Of a stretch of 64,000 nucleotides of DNA, positions 57,600-64,000 are shown one piece after another; within the stretch, counting starts at the first letter, position 1; each line of letters opens with the position of its first letter. The stretch comes from Mycobacterium ostraviense. GTDB taxonomy: Bacteria; Actinomycetota; Actinomycetes; Mycobacteriales; Mycobacteriaceae. The notes beneath the pieces are model-generated. The model saw nothing but the letters and a program-made list of their open reading frames with translations. It had not been told where the DNA came from and ran no database searches. The stretch lies in NCBI RefSeq assembly GCF_002705925.1, contig NZ_NKRE01000001.1, positions 2,559,282 through 2,623,281 on the forward strand. Reading direction: 5' to 3'. The position numbers and the translations under genes were made by a program.

Positions 57600-58973
57600 G
57601 TGCCCATCGCCACGATCAACCCCGCCACCGGAGAGACCGTCAAGACCTTCACACCGGCGACCCGCGAAGAAGTCGACGCCGCCATCGCGCGCGCCTATGA
57701 GCGATTCGCCGACTATCGCCACACCAGCTACGCGCAACGCGCCCAGTGGGCCAACGCCACCGCCGACCTGCTCGAGGCCGAGGCCGACCAGACCGCGGCG
57801 GTGATGACGCTCGAGATGGGCAAGACGCTGGCCTCGGCGAAGGCTGAGGTGCTCAAGTGCGCCAAGGGATTTCGCTATTACGCCGAGAACACCGAAGCGC
57901 TGCTCGCCGACGAGCCGGCCGACGCGACGAAGGTGGGGGCCGCCAAGGCCTACACCCGCTATCAACCGCTGGGGGTGGTGCTGGCCGTGATGCCGTGGAA
58001 CTTCCCGCTGTGGCAGGCGGTCCGGTTCGCCGCGCCCGCCCTGATGGCCGGCAACGTGGGTCTGTTGAAGCACGCGTCGAATGTGCCGCAGTGCGCGTTG
58101 TACCTTGCCGACGTCATCGCCCGCGGCGGGTTTCCGGACGGTTGCTTCCAGACGTTGCTGGTCCCGTCCAGCGCGGTGGAAGACATCTTGCGGGATTCGC
58201 GGGTGGCCGCGGCCACGTTGACCGGCAGCGAACCGGCCGGCCAGTCGGTGGGCGCGATCGCCGGTGACGAGATCAAGCCCACCGTGCTCGAGCTCGGCGG
58301 CAGCGACCCGTTCATCGTGATGCCGTCGGCCGACCTGGACGAGGCGGTCAAGACGGCCGTCACCGCCCGGGTGCAGAACAACGGCCAATCCTGCATCGCC
58401 GCAAAGCGGTTCATCGCGCACGCCGACATCTACGACGCCTTCGTCGACAAGTTCGTCGAGCGGATGTCCGCTTTGCGGGTCGGTGACCCGACCGACTCGG
58501 ACACCGACGTGGGTCCGCTGGCCACCGAGTCGGGCCGCGACGAGATCGCCAAACAGGTCGACGACGCCGCGGCGGCCGGCGCGGTGATCCGCTGCGGCGG
58601 TAAGTCCCCGGACCGGCCGGGCTGGTTCTATCCCCCGACGGTGATCACCGACATCACCAAGGACATGGCGCTCTACACCGAGGAAGTCTTCGGGCCCGTC
58701 GCCTCGGTGTACCGGGCCGCCGACATCGACGAAGCCATCGAGATCGCCAACGCCACGACCTTCGGGCTGGGGTCCAACGCCTGGACCCGCGACGAGGCCG
58801 AGCAACAGCGCTTCGTCGACGAGATCGAGGCCGGGCAGGTCTTCATCAACGGCATGACGGTGTCCTACCCGGAATTGCCGTTCGGCGGCATCAAGCGGTC
58901 CGGCTACGGCCGGGAACTTTCCGGACACGGGATCCGCGAGTTCTGCAACGCCAAAGCCGTCTGGGTCGGCTAA
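57600..58973 (+). CDS. gabD1: Succinate-semialdehyde dehydrogenase GabD1
   Basis: 457 residues from the GTG at 57600, equal to the revised length of Rv0234c that I recall. Aldehyde dehydrogenase motifs: PWNFPLWQAVRFAAPALMAG, catalytic Glu in LELGGSDPFIVM, nucleophilic Cys in NNGQSCIAAKRFI, and EEVFGPVASVYR. It oxidises succinic semialdehyde to succinate with NADP+, part of the route from 2-oxoglutarate/GABA to succinate. The frame is open far upstream, but that part is antisense to the ThDP enzyme and not used. A hairpin repeat follows the stop. Confidence 0.95.
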   Translation: MPIATINPATGETVKTFTPATREEVDAAIARAYERFADYRHTSYAQRAQWANATADLLEAEADQTAAVMTLEMGKTLASAKAEVLKCAKGFRYYAENTEALLADEPADATKVGAAKAYTRYQPLGVVLAVMPWNFPLWQAVRFAAPALMAGNVGLLKHASNVPQCALYLADVIARGGFPDGCFQTLLVPSSAVEDILRDSRVAAATLTGSEPAGQSVGAIAGDEIKPTVLELGGSDPFIVMPSADLDEAVKTAVTARVQNNGQSCIAAKRFIAHADIYDAFVDKFVERMSALRVGDPTDSDTDVGPLATESGRDEIAKQVDDAAAAGAVIRCGGKSPDRPGWFYPPTVITDITKDMALYTEEVFGPVASVYRAADIDEAIEIANATTFGLGSNAWTRDEAEQQRFVDEIEAGQVFINGMTVSYPELPFGGIKRSGYGRELSGHGIREFCNAKAVWVG

Positions 58974-58983
58974 TTTTCGGCTG

Positions 58984-59043
58984 GCGAGCAGCCGCAGAAT
59001 CGCATCAGCACCGCGGCATTTGTGCGATTCTGCGTCTGCTCGC
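58984..59043. repeat. Long palindrome between gabD1 and r2lox, likely dispersed repeat and bidirectional terminator
   Basis: The 21-base left arm (58984-59004, starting GCGAGCAGCCGC) and right arm (59023-59043, ending CTGCTCGC) pair with 20 of 21 matches around an 18-base loop. It lies between convergent genes, 10 bases after gabD1 and 8 bases before the end of r2lox. I recall the core GCGAGCAGACGC-type sequence as frequent in mycobacterial intergenic regions. Confidence 0.7.
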
Positions 59044-59051
59044 GGGGGCTA

Positions 59052-59996
59052 CTAGGCCGAAGCCGCGGCCAGGGCCCGCTGATCCTCCTCGGCGAAGGTG
59101 TCCTCGAGCTGCACCGGCGTGTAGTCGAGGTCGATTTCGCCGACCGGGCGGCCGCGGGCGCTGCTGATCGTCCCGAAGCGCCGCATGCCCTTGTCGCTGG
59201 AATACGTCATGAACTCCTCCACCGACAGATCGAACGGCATCGGGTCCCCATAGAGGGCGAAGCCGTCCTGGGTGAGTTGCAATGCCAGCGGAATGAGCTC
59301 GTTCATCCGCTCCTCGAACACCGTCCAGTTGGCGTCGTTCGCGGCGACATGGCGCCGGCAGGTAAAGGTGCCCCACGCCATGTGGCGGCGCTCGTCGTCG
59401 CTGATGTGCCGTACCAGCCGCTGCATGCCGGGAAGAATCCCGCGCTCCACACAGATCTTGTGCCACGCGTAGTAACCGGTGAGCGCGAGCATGCCCTCGA
59501 CGATGTGGTTGTAGGTCACCGACGCCCGGACCTGAGCGGCCGGCGACGGATCGGTGGTCAACGCGCTGAGGCATTCCGGCAGCTCGTCGTAGAACATCTG
59601 CCGGTAGGACGGCAGGTCGTCGAGATAGCCATGCAGGTCCCCGGTGACGCCGACGGAGTCCAGCCACATGCGGAACACCTGGGTGTGCTTGGCCTCCTCG
59701 AACGCGAACTGGGTCAGATACATCTCGTCGGCGAGTCGCCCCTCGGCCCGCATGGCGGCCATGAACGGCTGAATGTCCTCGGTCACGGCTTCCTCACCGG
59801 CGACGAACTGGGCACACAGCCGGATGGCATAGTCTCGTTCGGTGTCGGTCAACCGATCCCAGTCCTCGCGCTCGCGGGAGAAGTCGATGTCGGCCGGATC
59901 CCAGAATTTGGCGTTGCCGCCGGCGAACAACTTCAACGGCAGGCTGTTCCAGTTGAGGCCGCCGGCGGCCAGCGAGCCTGATCGTGTCCGTGTCAT
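59052..59996 (-). CDS. nrdB: R2-like ligand-binding oxidase (R2lox), Rv0233 homologue
   Basis: 314 residues, identical in length to Rv0233. Ferritin-like Mn/Fe oxidase formerly annotated as ribonucleotide reductase R2. The metal ligands are all present at the known positions: E68, E101, H104, E167, E202 and H205, in [22 protein letters not shown] and [12 protein letters not shown]71 and Y162, which form the Tyr-Val ether cross-link, are also present, ruling out a normal R2. It binds a fatty acid and probably oxidises a lipid-like substrate. Its start overlaps the stop of the upstream tetR (ATGA), so they form an operon. Confidence 0.95.
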   Translation of the reverse strand: MTRTRSGSLAAGGLNWNSLPLKLFAGGNAKFWDPADIDFSREREDWDRLTDTERDYAIRLCAQFVAGEEAVTEDIQPFMAAMRAEGRLADEMYLTQFAFEEAKHTQVFRMWLDSVGVTGDLHGYLDDLPSYRQMFYDELPECLSALTTDPSPAAQVRASVTYNHIVEGMLALTGYYAWHKICVERGILPGMQRLVRHISDDERRHMAWGTFTCRRHVAANDANWTVFEERMNELIPLALQLTQDGFALYGDPMPFDLSVEEFMTYSSDKGMRRFGTISSARGRPVGEIDLDYTPVQLEDTFAEEDQRALAAASA

Positions 59997-60676
59997 GTGA
60001 CCTCCTGAATGTCCGAGGCGTGTTCCGGGGAGAGTTTTTGGGAGAAGGCCGCCGCCAGTACGGCTACCAGCCTGCGCACGGCCAGCGCCGGCTGCTCGGG
60101 CGTGGGTTCGTCGAGCCCCAGCACCGGGTCCAGACCGCGCATGTAGGGCGCGAGCGCCAAGTGCGGAAAGATCAGCAGCAGCAGCGACAACAACACGTCG
60201 ATGTCGGCATCGGCCCGCAAGTCACCACGGTTCTGTGCATCGCGCACCAACGGCCGCAGCACTTCCAGGTAATGCCGATGAATGACGCTGCGGACGCTGA
60301 TCCGGGCGTCGGTGTCGACCTCCAGCGTCGCCGCGGCGTGAAGGGCACGTTCGCGGGGATGTTCGGCGTAGTAGGCGACCCAGCCGTCGAGCAGGTCGGT
60401 GAGAAATTCGAAGAACGGCCGGCTGGGATCGAGCTCGCGGATGAGGTTCTCCATGTAGGAACGCACCCGCTGGCTGCCGATATCGGCGATGAACGCATAG
60501 AGGTCCCGCTTGTCGGCAAAGTATTGGAACAGGCTTCCCTTGGCGACCCGCGCGCGCCGTGCGATGACGTTCAGGCTGCCGTTGGAAAACCCGTGCGCCC
60601 CGAACTCGGCCTCGGCGGCCTCGATGATGGCCGCCCGGCGAGCCGGGTCGACCCGCGCCCATGTCACCGTCGGCAT
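59993..60676 (-). CDS. TetR family regulator of r2lox, Rv0232 homologue
   Basis: 227 residues from the ATG at 60674-60676, preceded by GAGGAGG. The DNA-binding domain has [20 protein letters not shown] with [12 protein letters not shown] after it. It overlaps the r2lox start by 4 bases, the usual arrangement for autoregulated repressor plus target. A perfect palindrome (60693-60707) lies 16 bases upstream. The effector may be the lipid handled by R2lox; that is inference. Confidence 0.9.
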   Translation of the reverse strand: MPTVTWARVDPARRAAIIEAAEAEFGAHGFSNGSLNVIARRARVAKGSLFQYFADKRDLYAFIADIGSQRVRSYMENLIRELDPSRPFFEFLTDLLDGWVAYYAEHPRERALHAAATLEVDTDARISVRSVIHRHYLEVLRPLVRDAQNRGDLRADADIDVLLSLLLLIFPHLALAPYMRGLDPVLGLDEPTPEQPALAVRRLVAVLAAAFSQKLSPEHASDIQEVT

Positions 60677-60692
60677 ACGCCTCCTCGCGTTG

Positions 60693-60707
60693 ATGACCAC
60701 TGGTCAT
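60693..60707. promoter_or_regulatory. Perfect palindromic operator of tetR-r2lox
   Basis: ATGACCA-C-TGGTCAT is a 15-bp perfect inverted repeat immediately upstream of the tetR ribosome site. Position and symmetry make it a strong candidate autoregulatory operator. Confidence 0.6.
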
Positions 60708-60770
60708 TTTACGGTGAGCTACTTCACAGTCAAGGCTGCGGCGCTCTGTTGCGGGCTTGTCCGGCGAAAG

Positions 60771-61118
60771 TCAGCGGTCGATCCCCAGGATCAGTTCCAG
60801 GGCGTGTTCGATTTGGCGCATCGTGTCGGGCGCCAGCGTGCCCAGTCGCCGCAGTAGCCGGGTGCGGGAGATGGCGCGGATGCTGCGGCAGACGGCGACA
60901 CTGGCGGCCTCGACGCCTTCAGCGGGTGAGATGTCTGGCCGCAATGGGCTTCGGGCAAGTGAACTCGACACCGGTACTACGACAATGAGCTCGTCGTCGA
61001 TTCCGGTGAGTATTTCATCGACAGACACAACAACGGCGGGGCGATGCTTGCCGGGCTCAGCAGCGCGAGCCGCGCCAAGGGCCACAAGCCAGAGTTCGCC
61101 ACGTCGCGGCTCAGCCAA
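60771..61118 (-). CDS. MazF/PemK-type toxin (endoribonuclease)
   Basis: About 115 residues from a TTG at 61118 ([15 protein letters not shown]). The PemK/MazF fold is indicated by RRGELWL at the N-terminus, [34 protein letters not shown] and the closing [13 protein letters not shown]. Such toxins cleave RNA at specific short sequences. The start lies within the antitoxin gene with an 8-base overlap, as typical for co-translated toxin-antitoxin operons. An upstream extension in this frame is antisense to nothing real and lacks homology. The cut site is unknown. Confidence 0.85.
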   Translation of the reverse strand: MAEPRRGELWLVALGAARAAEPGKHRPAVVVSVDEILTGIDDELIVVVPVSSSLARSPLRPDISPAEGVEAASVAVCRSIRAISRTRLLRRLGTLAPDTMRQIEHALELILGIDR

Positions 61119-61347
61119 GGCCGTCGCTGACCGTGATGTCCCAGTCGCGGTGCTCGTCGTGTACGGCTTGCGATGTCGCCTCGGCACGAGTGGCCTCGCG
61201 TTCGGCACGGAATATCGCCTCGCGCTCGAGACGAGCGGCCAATTCGGCGAGCAGAGCAGAAATCGACAGGCCTCGTTCCCGGGCCTGGGTTGCCAGGCGG
61301 TCACGAGTCTGTACCGAAACCCTGATCGTGGTCCTCGATGTAGACAC
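61111..61347 (-). CDS. MazE-type antitoxin (ribbon-helix-helix)
   Basis: 78 residues. N-terminal ribbon-helix-helix ([20 protein letters not shown], then [18 protein letters not shown]) for DNA binding, followed by a C-terminal acidic toxin-binding tail ([16 protein letters not shown]). GTG start at 61345-61347. Its 3' end overlaps the toxin start. A GTCTA-N6-TAGAC inverted repeat just upstream is the likely operator for autorepression. Confidence 0.85.
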   Translation of the reverse strand: MSTSRTTIRVSVQTRDRLATQARERGLSISALLAELAARLEREAIFRAEREATRAEATSQAVHDEHRDWDITVSDGLG

Positions 61348-61355
61348 AGTTTGTA

Positions 61356-61371
61356 GTCTATATTAGTAGAC
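61356..61371. promoter_or_regulatory. Candidate operator of the toxin-antitoxin operon
   Basis: GTCTA-TATTAG-TAGAC (16 bp, perfect arms) lies 9 bases upstream of the antitoxin start, within an AT-rich patch with TAATAT on the coding strand that may be the -10 box. Confidence 0.45.
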
Positions 61372-61429
61372 AAATAAAGCGCCTGCCGCATCGCCATGGG
61401 TTGAGCTCGCCATGAAACCCAGCCCTCGC

Positions 61430-61498
61430 TCATGGGCGCATCTGGTAGGCGCCGTTGAGCGGCGAGAAATGGTTCTTCCAAATCTGGTCGTAACGCCA
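61430..61498 (-). pseudogene. Duplicated 3' end of an acyl-CoA dehydrogenase gene (fadE4-like relic)
   Basis: On the minus strand 61433-61498 encodes [20 protein letters not shown] then RP and TGA. The intact FadE4 in this window ends [19 protein letters not shown] then RP and stop. 14 of 21 residues match, and by eye about three quarters of the roughly 60 bases agree with 62177-62236. The fragment directly abuts PGRS repeats at about 61499, in a different frame. Confidence 0.7.
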
Positions 61499-62130
61499 GC
61501 GCCACCGGTGCCCCCGATACCGCCATCACCCCCGTGGGCGTCACCTCCAGCATTCGTGGCGGCACCGCCGGCGCCGCCCGCACCACCGGGCGTGCCCGCC
61601 CCGCCGGCCACCCCAGCGGCACCGTCACCACCGGCACCACCATGGCCGCCGGTGGTCGTTTGGGAAGTGGATGAAGCCGGTCTCGCCGGCACCACCAGTG
61701 CCGCCACTCGTATTCGGCAAGCTGCCAGGGCCGCCGGGACCGCCGTCGCCCCACAACCCGACATTGCCACCATGACCACCGGCCTGGCCGGCCCCGCCGG
61801 CGGCACCATTACCACCGTTGTCATACAACAAACCACCATCACCACCGTTGCCGCCCGGCGTCGTGGCATTGGCCCCATTACCAATCAGCGGGCGCCCCAA
61901 CAACATCGCCCCAACAACATCTGTGTAGGGGCATTGATCACGCCAAGGACGTCCTGCTGCAAAGTCTGCGCCGCGTTCGCGGCCTCAGCGCTGGCGTACG
62001 AGGCGGCACCCGCGCTCAACGTCTGCACAAACTGGTTATGAAATGCCGCCGCCTGGGTGCTGAGCGCTTGATACGCCTGGGCGTGTGCGCCTCCCGAACG
62101 AGCACCAAGCAATCTACGCCGATACCGCCT
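61499..62130 (-). pseudogene. PE_PGRS pseudogene, N-truncated and frameshifted
   Basis: One frame begins abruptly at [20 protein letters not shown], the second half of a PE domain, and continues with [20 protein letters not shown] and [15 protein letters not shown]. It shifts at about 61900 into [19 protein letters not shown] and PGRS repeats, then shifts again at about 61660 into [20 protein letters not shown]. The first half of the PE domain, with its secretion start, is missing. The PGRS runs into the fadE4-like relic rather than a PGRS terminus. Confidence 0.82.
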
Positions 62131-62173
62131 CGTTGCCGGGTGTTCCGGGATATTCGTCGCGGGGCTGACCTGC

Positions 62174-63892
62174 CTACGGCCGCATCTCGTACGCGCTGTT
62201 GAGCGGTAGCACGTGTTCCTTCCAGTTCCGGTCGTAACGCGCCGGGTCATGGACGGGACGGCGGATCATCCGCATGGCGAACTGCGCCTGCTCGTCCGTG
62301 GTGGCCGACTTGTCGTGCAGCTCAACGGCGTAGCTGTTGAAGTCGCGTACCAGCAAGCCGAAGATCTCGTCGATCAGCGCCTCGTCCACACCCGAAAGCG
62401 GGGCCTCCTCCAGGATGAGCTGGGCGTAGGGCACCGTCGCGAACAACTGCCCCACACCGAAGGCGAAGTCAATGTCCTTCTGCTGCAACGCATCCGGAGT
62501 AGCGCTGGCCAGCATCTCGGCAAGCACGTCGATCTGGTCGCGCAGCAGCGCGACATTGGGTAGGTGGGCGTAGCTGTCGAAGGACGCGCGCCAATCGTGG
62601 AAGCGCACCTTGCCCAGGCCACCGGTCGGACCCTGGTTGAACAGGAAGGTGTCGTCGGCGGCGTCGTCTCGGCGGGCAATCAGCGGCAGCGCGGCGTCGG
62701 GGGCGAACAGGTAGTTGGGCATGAACTTGCCGAGCAGCCCGATGTTGATGTGGACGGTGCCCTCCAGCCGCGGCAGCAGCCCGATCTCGCGGGCCACGGT
62801 CTCGAAGAAGGTGTCCTTCTCCACGCCCTTGGCGGCGATGACGTCCCACAGCGCGGTGATGACGCGCTCGCCCTCGCTGGTGACCTTGGCCTTGGTGAGC
62901 GGGCTGTAGAGCAGGTAACGACGGTCGTGTGCCGAGGCGCTGCGCATGTAGTCGCTGGCCCGGGTCGCGACCAACCGCATCGCGACCAGCCGCGCGTAGG
63001 CGTCGGTGAGCAGCCGGCGCACGTGGCTGAAGTCGGTGACGACGGTGCCGTAGAGGTGCCGGTTGGCGGCGTGGGTGATCGCCTCGTACATGGCGTGGGT
63101 GCACATGCCGACCGCACCCCAGCCCAGGTTGTACTTGCACACGTTGACGGTGTTGAGCGCGGCGTGGAAGGCCCCCATGCCGCGGTGCAGCAGGTCGGCC
63201 TCGGTGACCGGGTAGTCGTGCAGTGCGTAGTTCGCCACGTAGTTCTGCGAGTTGACCACGTTCTTCTTCAGCTCGTACCGGTCGTGCCGCGAGTCGGCGG
63301 CGAAGAAGACGTATTCGTCAGGGTTACCCGAGGACCCCGCGATCTTGCCGAAGGTGGAGACCATCCGGGCGACGTTGGCGTTGCCGATGTAGTACTTCTC
63401 GCCGTTGGCGACCCAGCCGTGTCCAACATCTTTTGCGGGGGTCAGGATCATGTCGGTCTGGTAGACGTCGGCGCCATGGGACTGCTCCGACAACCCGAAA
63501 GCGAACACCTCGCCCTGCTCCAGCTGGGCGGCAGCCTTGCGCTTGGCGTCCTCGTTATCGCTCATCCAGATCGGGCCCAGCCCCAGCGCCGTCACCTGGA
63601 ACGGGTACCAGTAGCTCAGCCCGTAGAAGCCGACGATCTCGGCGAACTCGCTGATTCGGTAGGTGTCCCAGCGACAATCGTCAGCGCCGTATTCGGACGG
63701 GGTCAGCAGTGAAGCGAAGATCCGTTCCCGCCCAATGTGGTCCAGAAAGTCCGAATACCACACCCGGTCGTGGTCGTCGCGCTTGAGGCGCGCCTTTCCC
63801 CGGGACTCGAAGAAGTCCACGGTGGCCTGCATGATCTCCGCTGAACGCTGGTCGGGATATTTGCGTTGCAGGCGGTTGGGATTGAGCAGCAT
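62174..63892 (-). CDS. fadE4: Acyl-CoA dehydrogenase FadE4
   Basis: 572 residues, near Rv0231 (568). A member of the long ACAD type: [20 protein letters not shown] and [20 protein letters not shown] are the FAD and substrate segments, with [20 protein letters not shown] and [11 protein letters not shown] near the end. The typical C-terminal catalytic Glu is not easy to place by eye. The ATG at 63890-63892 gives [15 protein letters not shown]. It presumably dehydrogenates a fatty acyl-CoA. The same C-terminal coding sequence is echoed 740 bp downstream. Confidence 0.92.
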   Translation of the reverse strand: MLLNPNRLQRKYPDQRSAEIMQATVDFFESRGKARLKRDDHDRVWYSDFLDHIGRERIFASLLTPSEYGADDCRWDTYRISEFAEIVGFYGLSYWYPFQVTALGLGPIWMSDNEDAKRKAAAQLEQGEVFAFGLSEQSHGADVYQTDMILTPAKDVGHGWVANGEKYYIGNANVARMVSTFGKIAGSSGNPDEYVFFAADSRHDRYELKKNVVNSQNYVANYALHDYPVTEADLLHRGMGAFHAALNTVNVCKYNLGWGAVGMCTHAMYEAITHAANRHLYGTVVTDFSHVRRLLTDAYARLVAMRLVATRASDYMRSASAHDRRYLLYSPLTKAKVTSEGERVITALWDVIAAKGVEKDTFFETVAREIGLLPRLEGTVHINIGLLGKFMPNYLFAPDAALPLIARRDDAADDTFLFNQGPTGGLGKVRFHDWRASFDSYAHLPNVALLRDQIDVLAEMLASATPDALQQKDIDFAFGVGQLFATVPYAQLILEEAPLSGVDEALIDEIFGLLVRDFNSYAVELHDKSATTDEQAQFAMRMIRRPVHDPARYDRNWKEHVLPLNSAYEMRP

Positions 63893-64000
63893 GACGGTGG
63901 CTCCCGGGCGATTCGAATGTGTTCGGAAATGGACGCGGGTAGACCGTACTGCAATACCGCCGTCGTTGTTACAGGTGCCGACAAATCGGCCCTGTCGGCT
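63893..64000. other. Upstream region of fadE4 to window end
   Basis: 108 bases. No complete gene; the fadE4 promoter should lie here on the minus strand. Nothing recognisable. Confidence 0.4.

Noticed and set aside
57534..58928. Long N-terminal extension of the ThDP enzyme frame
   Set aside because: It lies antisense to gabD1; the enzyme's homology begins at about 57533.

Overview
The window looks like chromosomal DNA from a slow-growing Mycobacterium. It is very GC-rich and carries PE_PGRS and PPE genes, AftD, LpqI, PknK, HtdX/FabG4 and Aac(2')-Ic type genes. Gene order follows, in reverse orientation, the stretch I recall as Rv0279c to Rv0231 of M. tuberculosis H37Rv, with local replacements. 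I cannot name the species; Rv numbers are recalled homologues, not search results.

Layout. 1-2 kb: 3' part of a PE_PGRS gene. 2-10 kb: DUF2236 oxygenase-like protein, two TetR regulators, a small membrane protein, a glyoxalase-fold protein, an alpha/beta hydrolase, a broken 2-hydroxyacid dehydrogenase and the two-domain acyl-CoA dehydrogenase FadE6. 10-14 kb: a PGRS relic, FadD2, a LigD-type primase/polymerase domain protein and a wrecked narU. 14-25 kb: FecB2-like lipoprotein, PxpBC, Aac(2')-Ic, then a nitrite-assimilation cluster (NarK3, a HemD-like/winged-helix fusion, a CbiX-like chelatase, NirBD). 25-31 kb: Hsp20, a PPE protein, a small protein, the Sdh1-type succinate dehydrogenase operon and an unlisted 52-aa ORF. 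31-33 kb: a fossil IS607-family element with a stop codon in tnpA and frameshifts in tnpB. 33-40 kb: flavin reductase, FadE5, FadA2, FabG4, HtdX. 40-50 kb: CLC channel, TetR, LpqI, Rv0236A-like peptide, AftD, a glycerophosphodiesterase and an LMF1-like membrane protein. 50-58 kb: GNAT, PknK-like kinase, osmC pseudogene, a ThDP enzyme. 58-64 kb: GabD1, R2lox with its TetR, a MazEF-type toxin-antitoxin pair, a PE_PGRS pseudogene next to a duplicated fadE 3' end, and FadE4.

How the genes fit together. One theme is lipid turnover (FadE6, FadD2, FadE5, FadA2, FabG4-HtdX, FadE4). FadE5 and the divergent FadA2/FabG4 pair share a 16-bp palindrome of the form TTACT-N4-AGTAA at their promoters, which suggests one repressor. 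A second theme is nitrite assimilation: transport, siroheme supply and siroheme-dependent NirBD. The envelope block joins AftD (arabinan) and LpqI (cell-wall recycling).

The window is rich in decay: seven broken coding regions or relics plus one inactivated transposon. The least expected observations are the shared fad operator, the fadE4 3' duplication beside the PE_PGRS pseudogene, the PE_PGRS protein with a second internal linker, the IS607 fossil with a possible omega-RNA hairpin, the HTH-less TetR homologue, and the 52-aa ORF after sdhB. I found no convincing wholly new multigene system.
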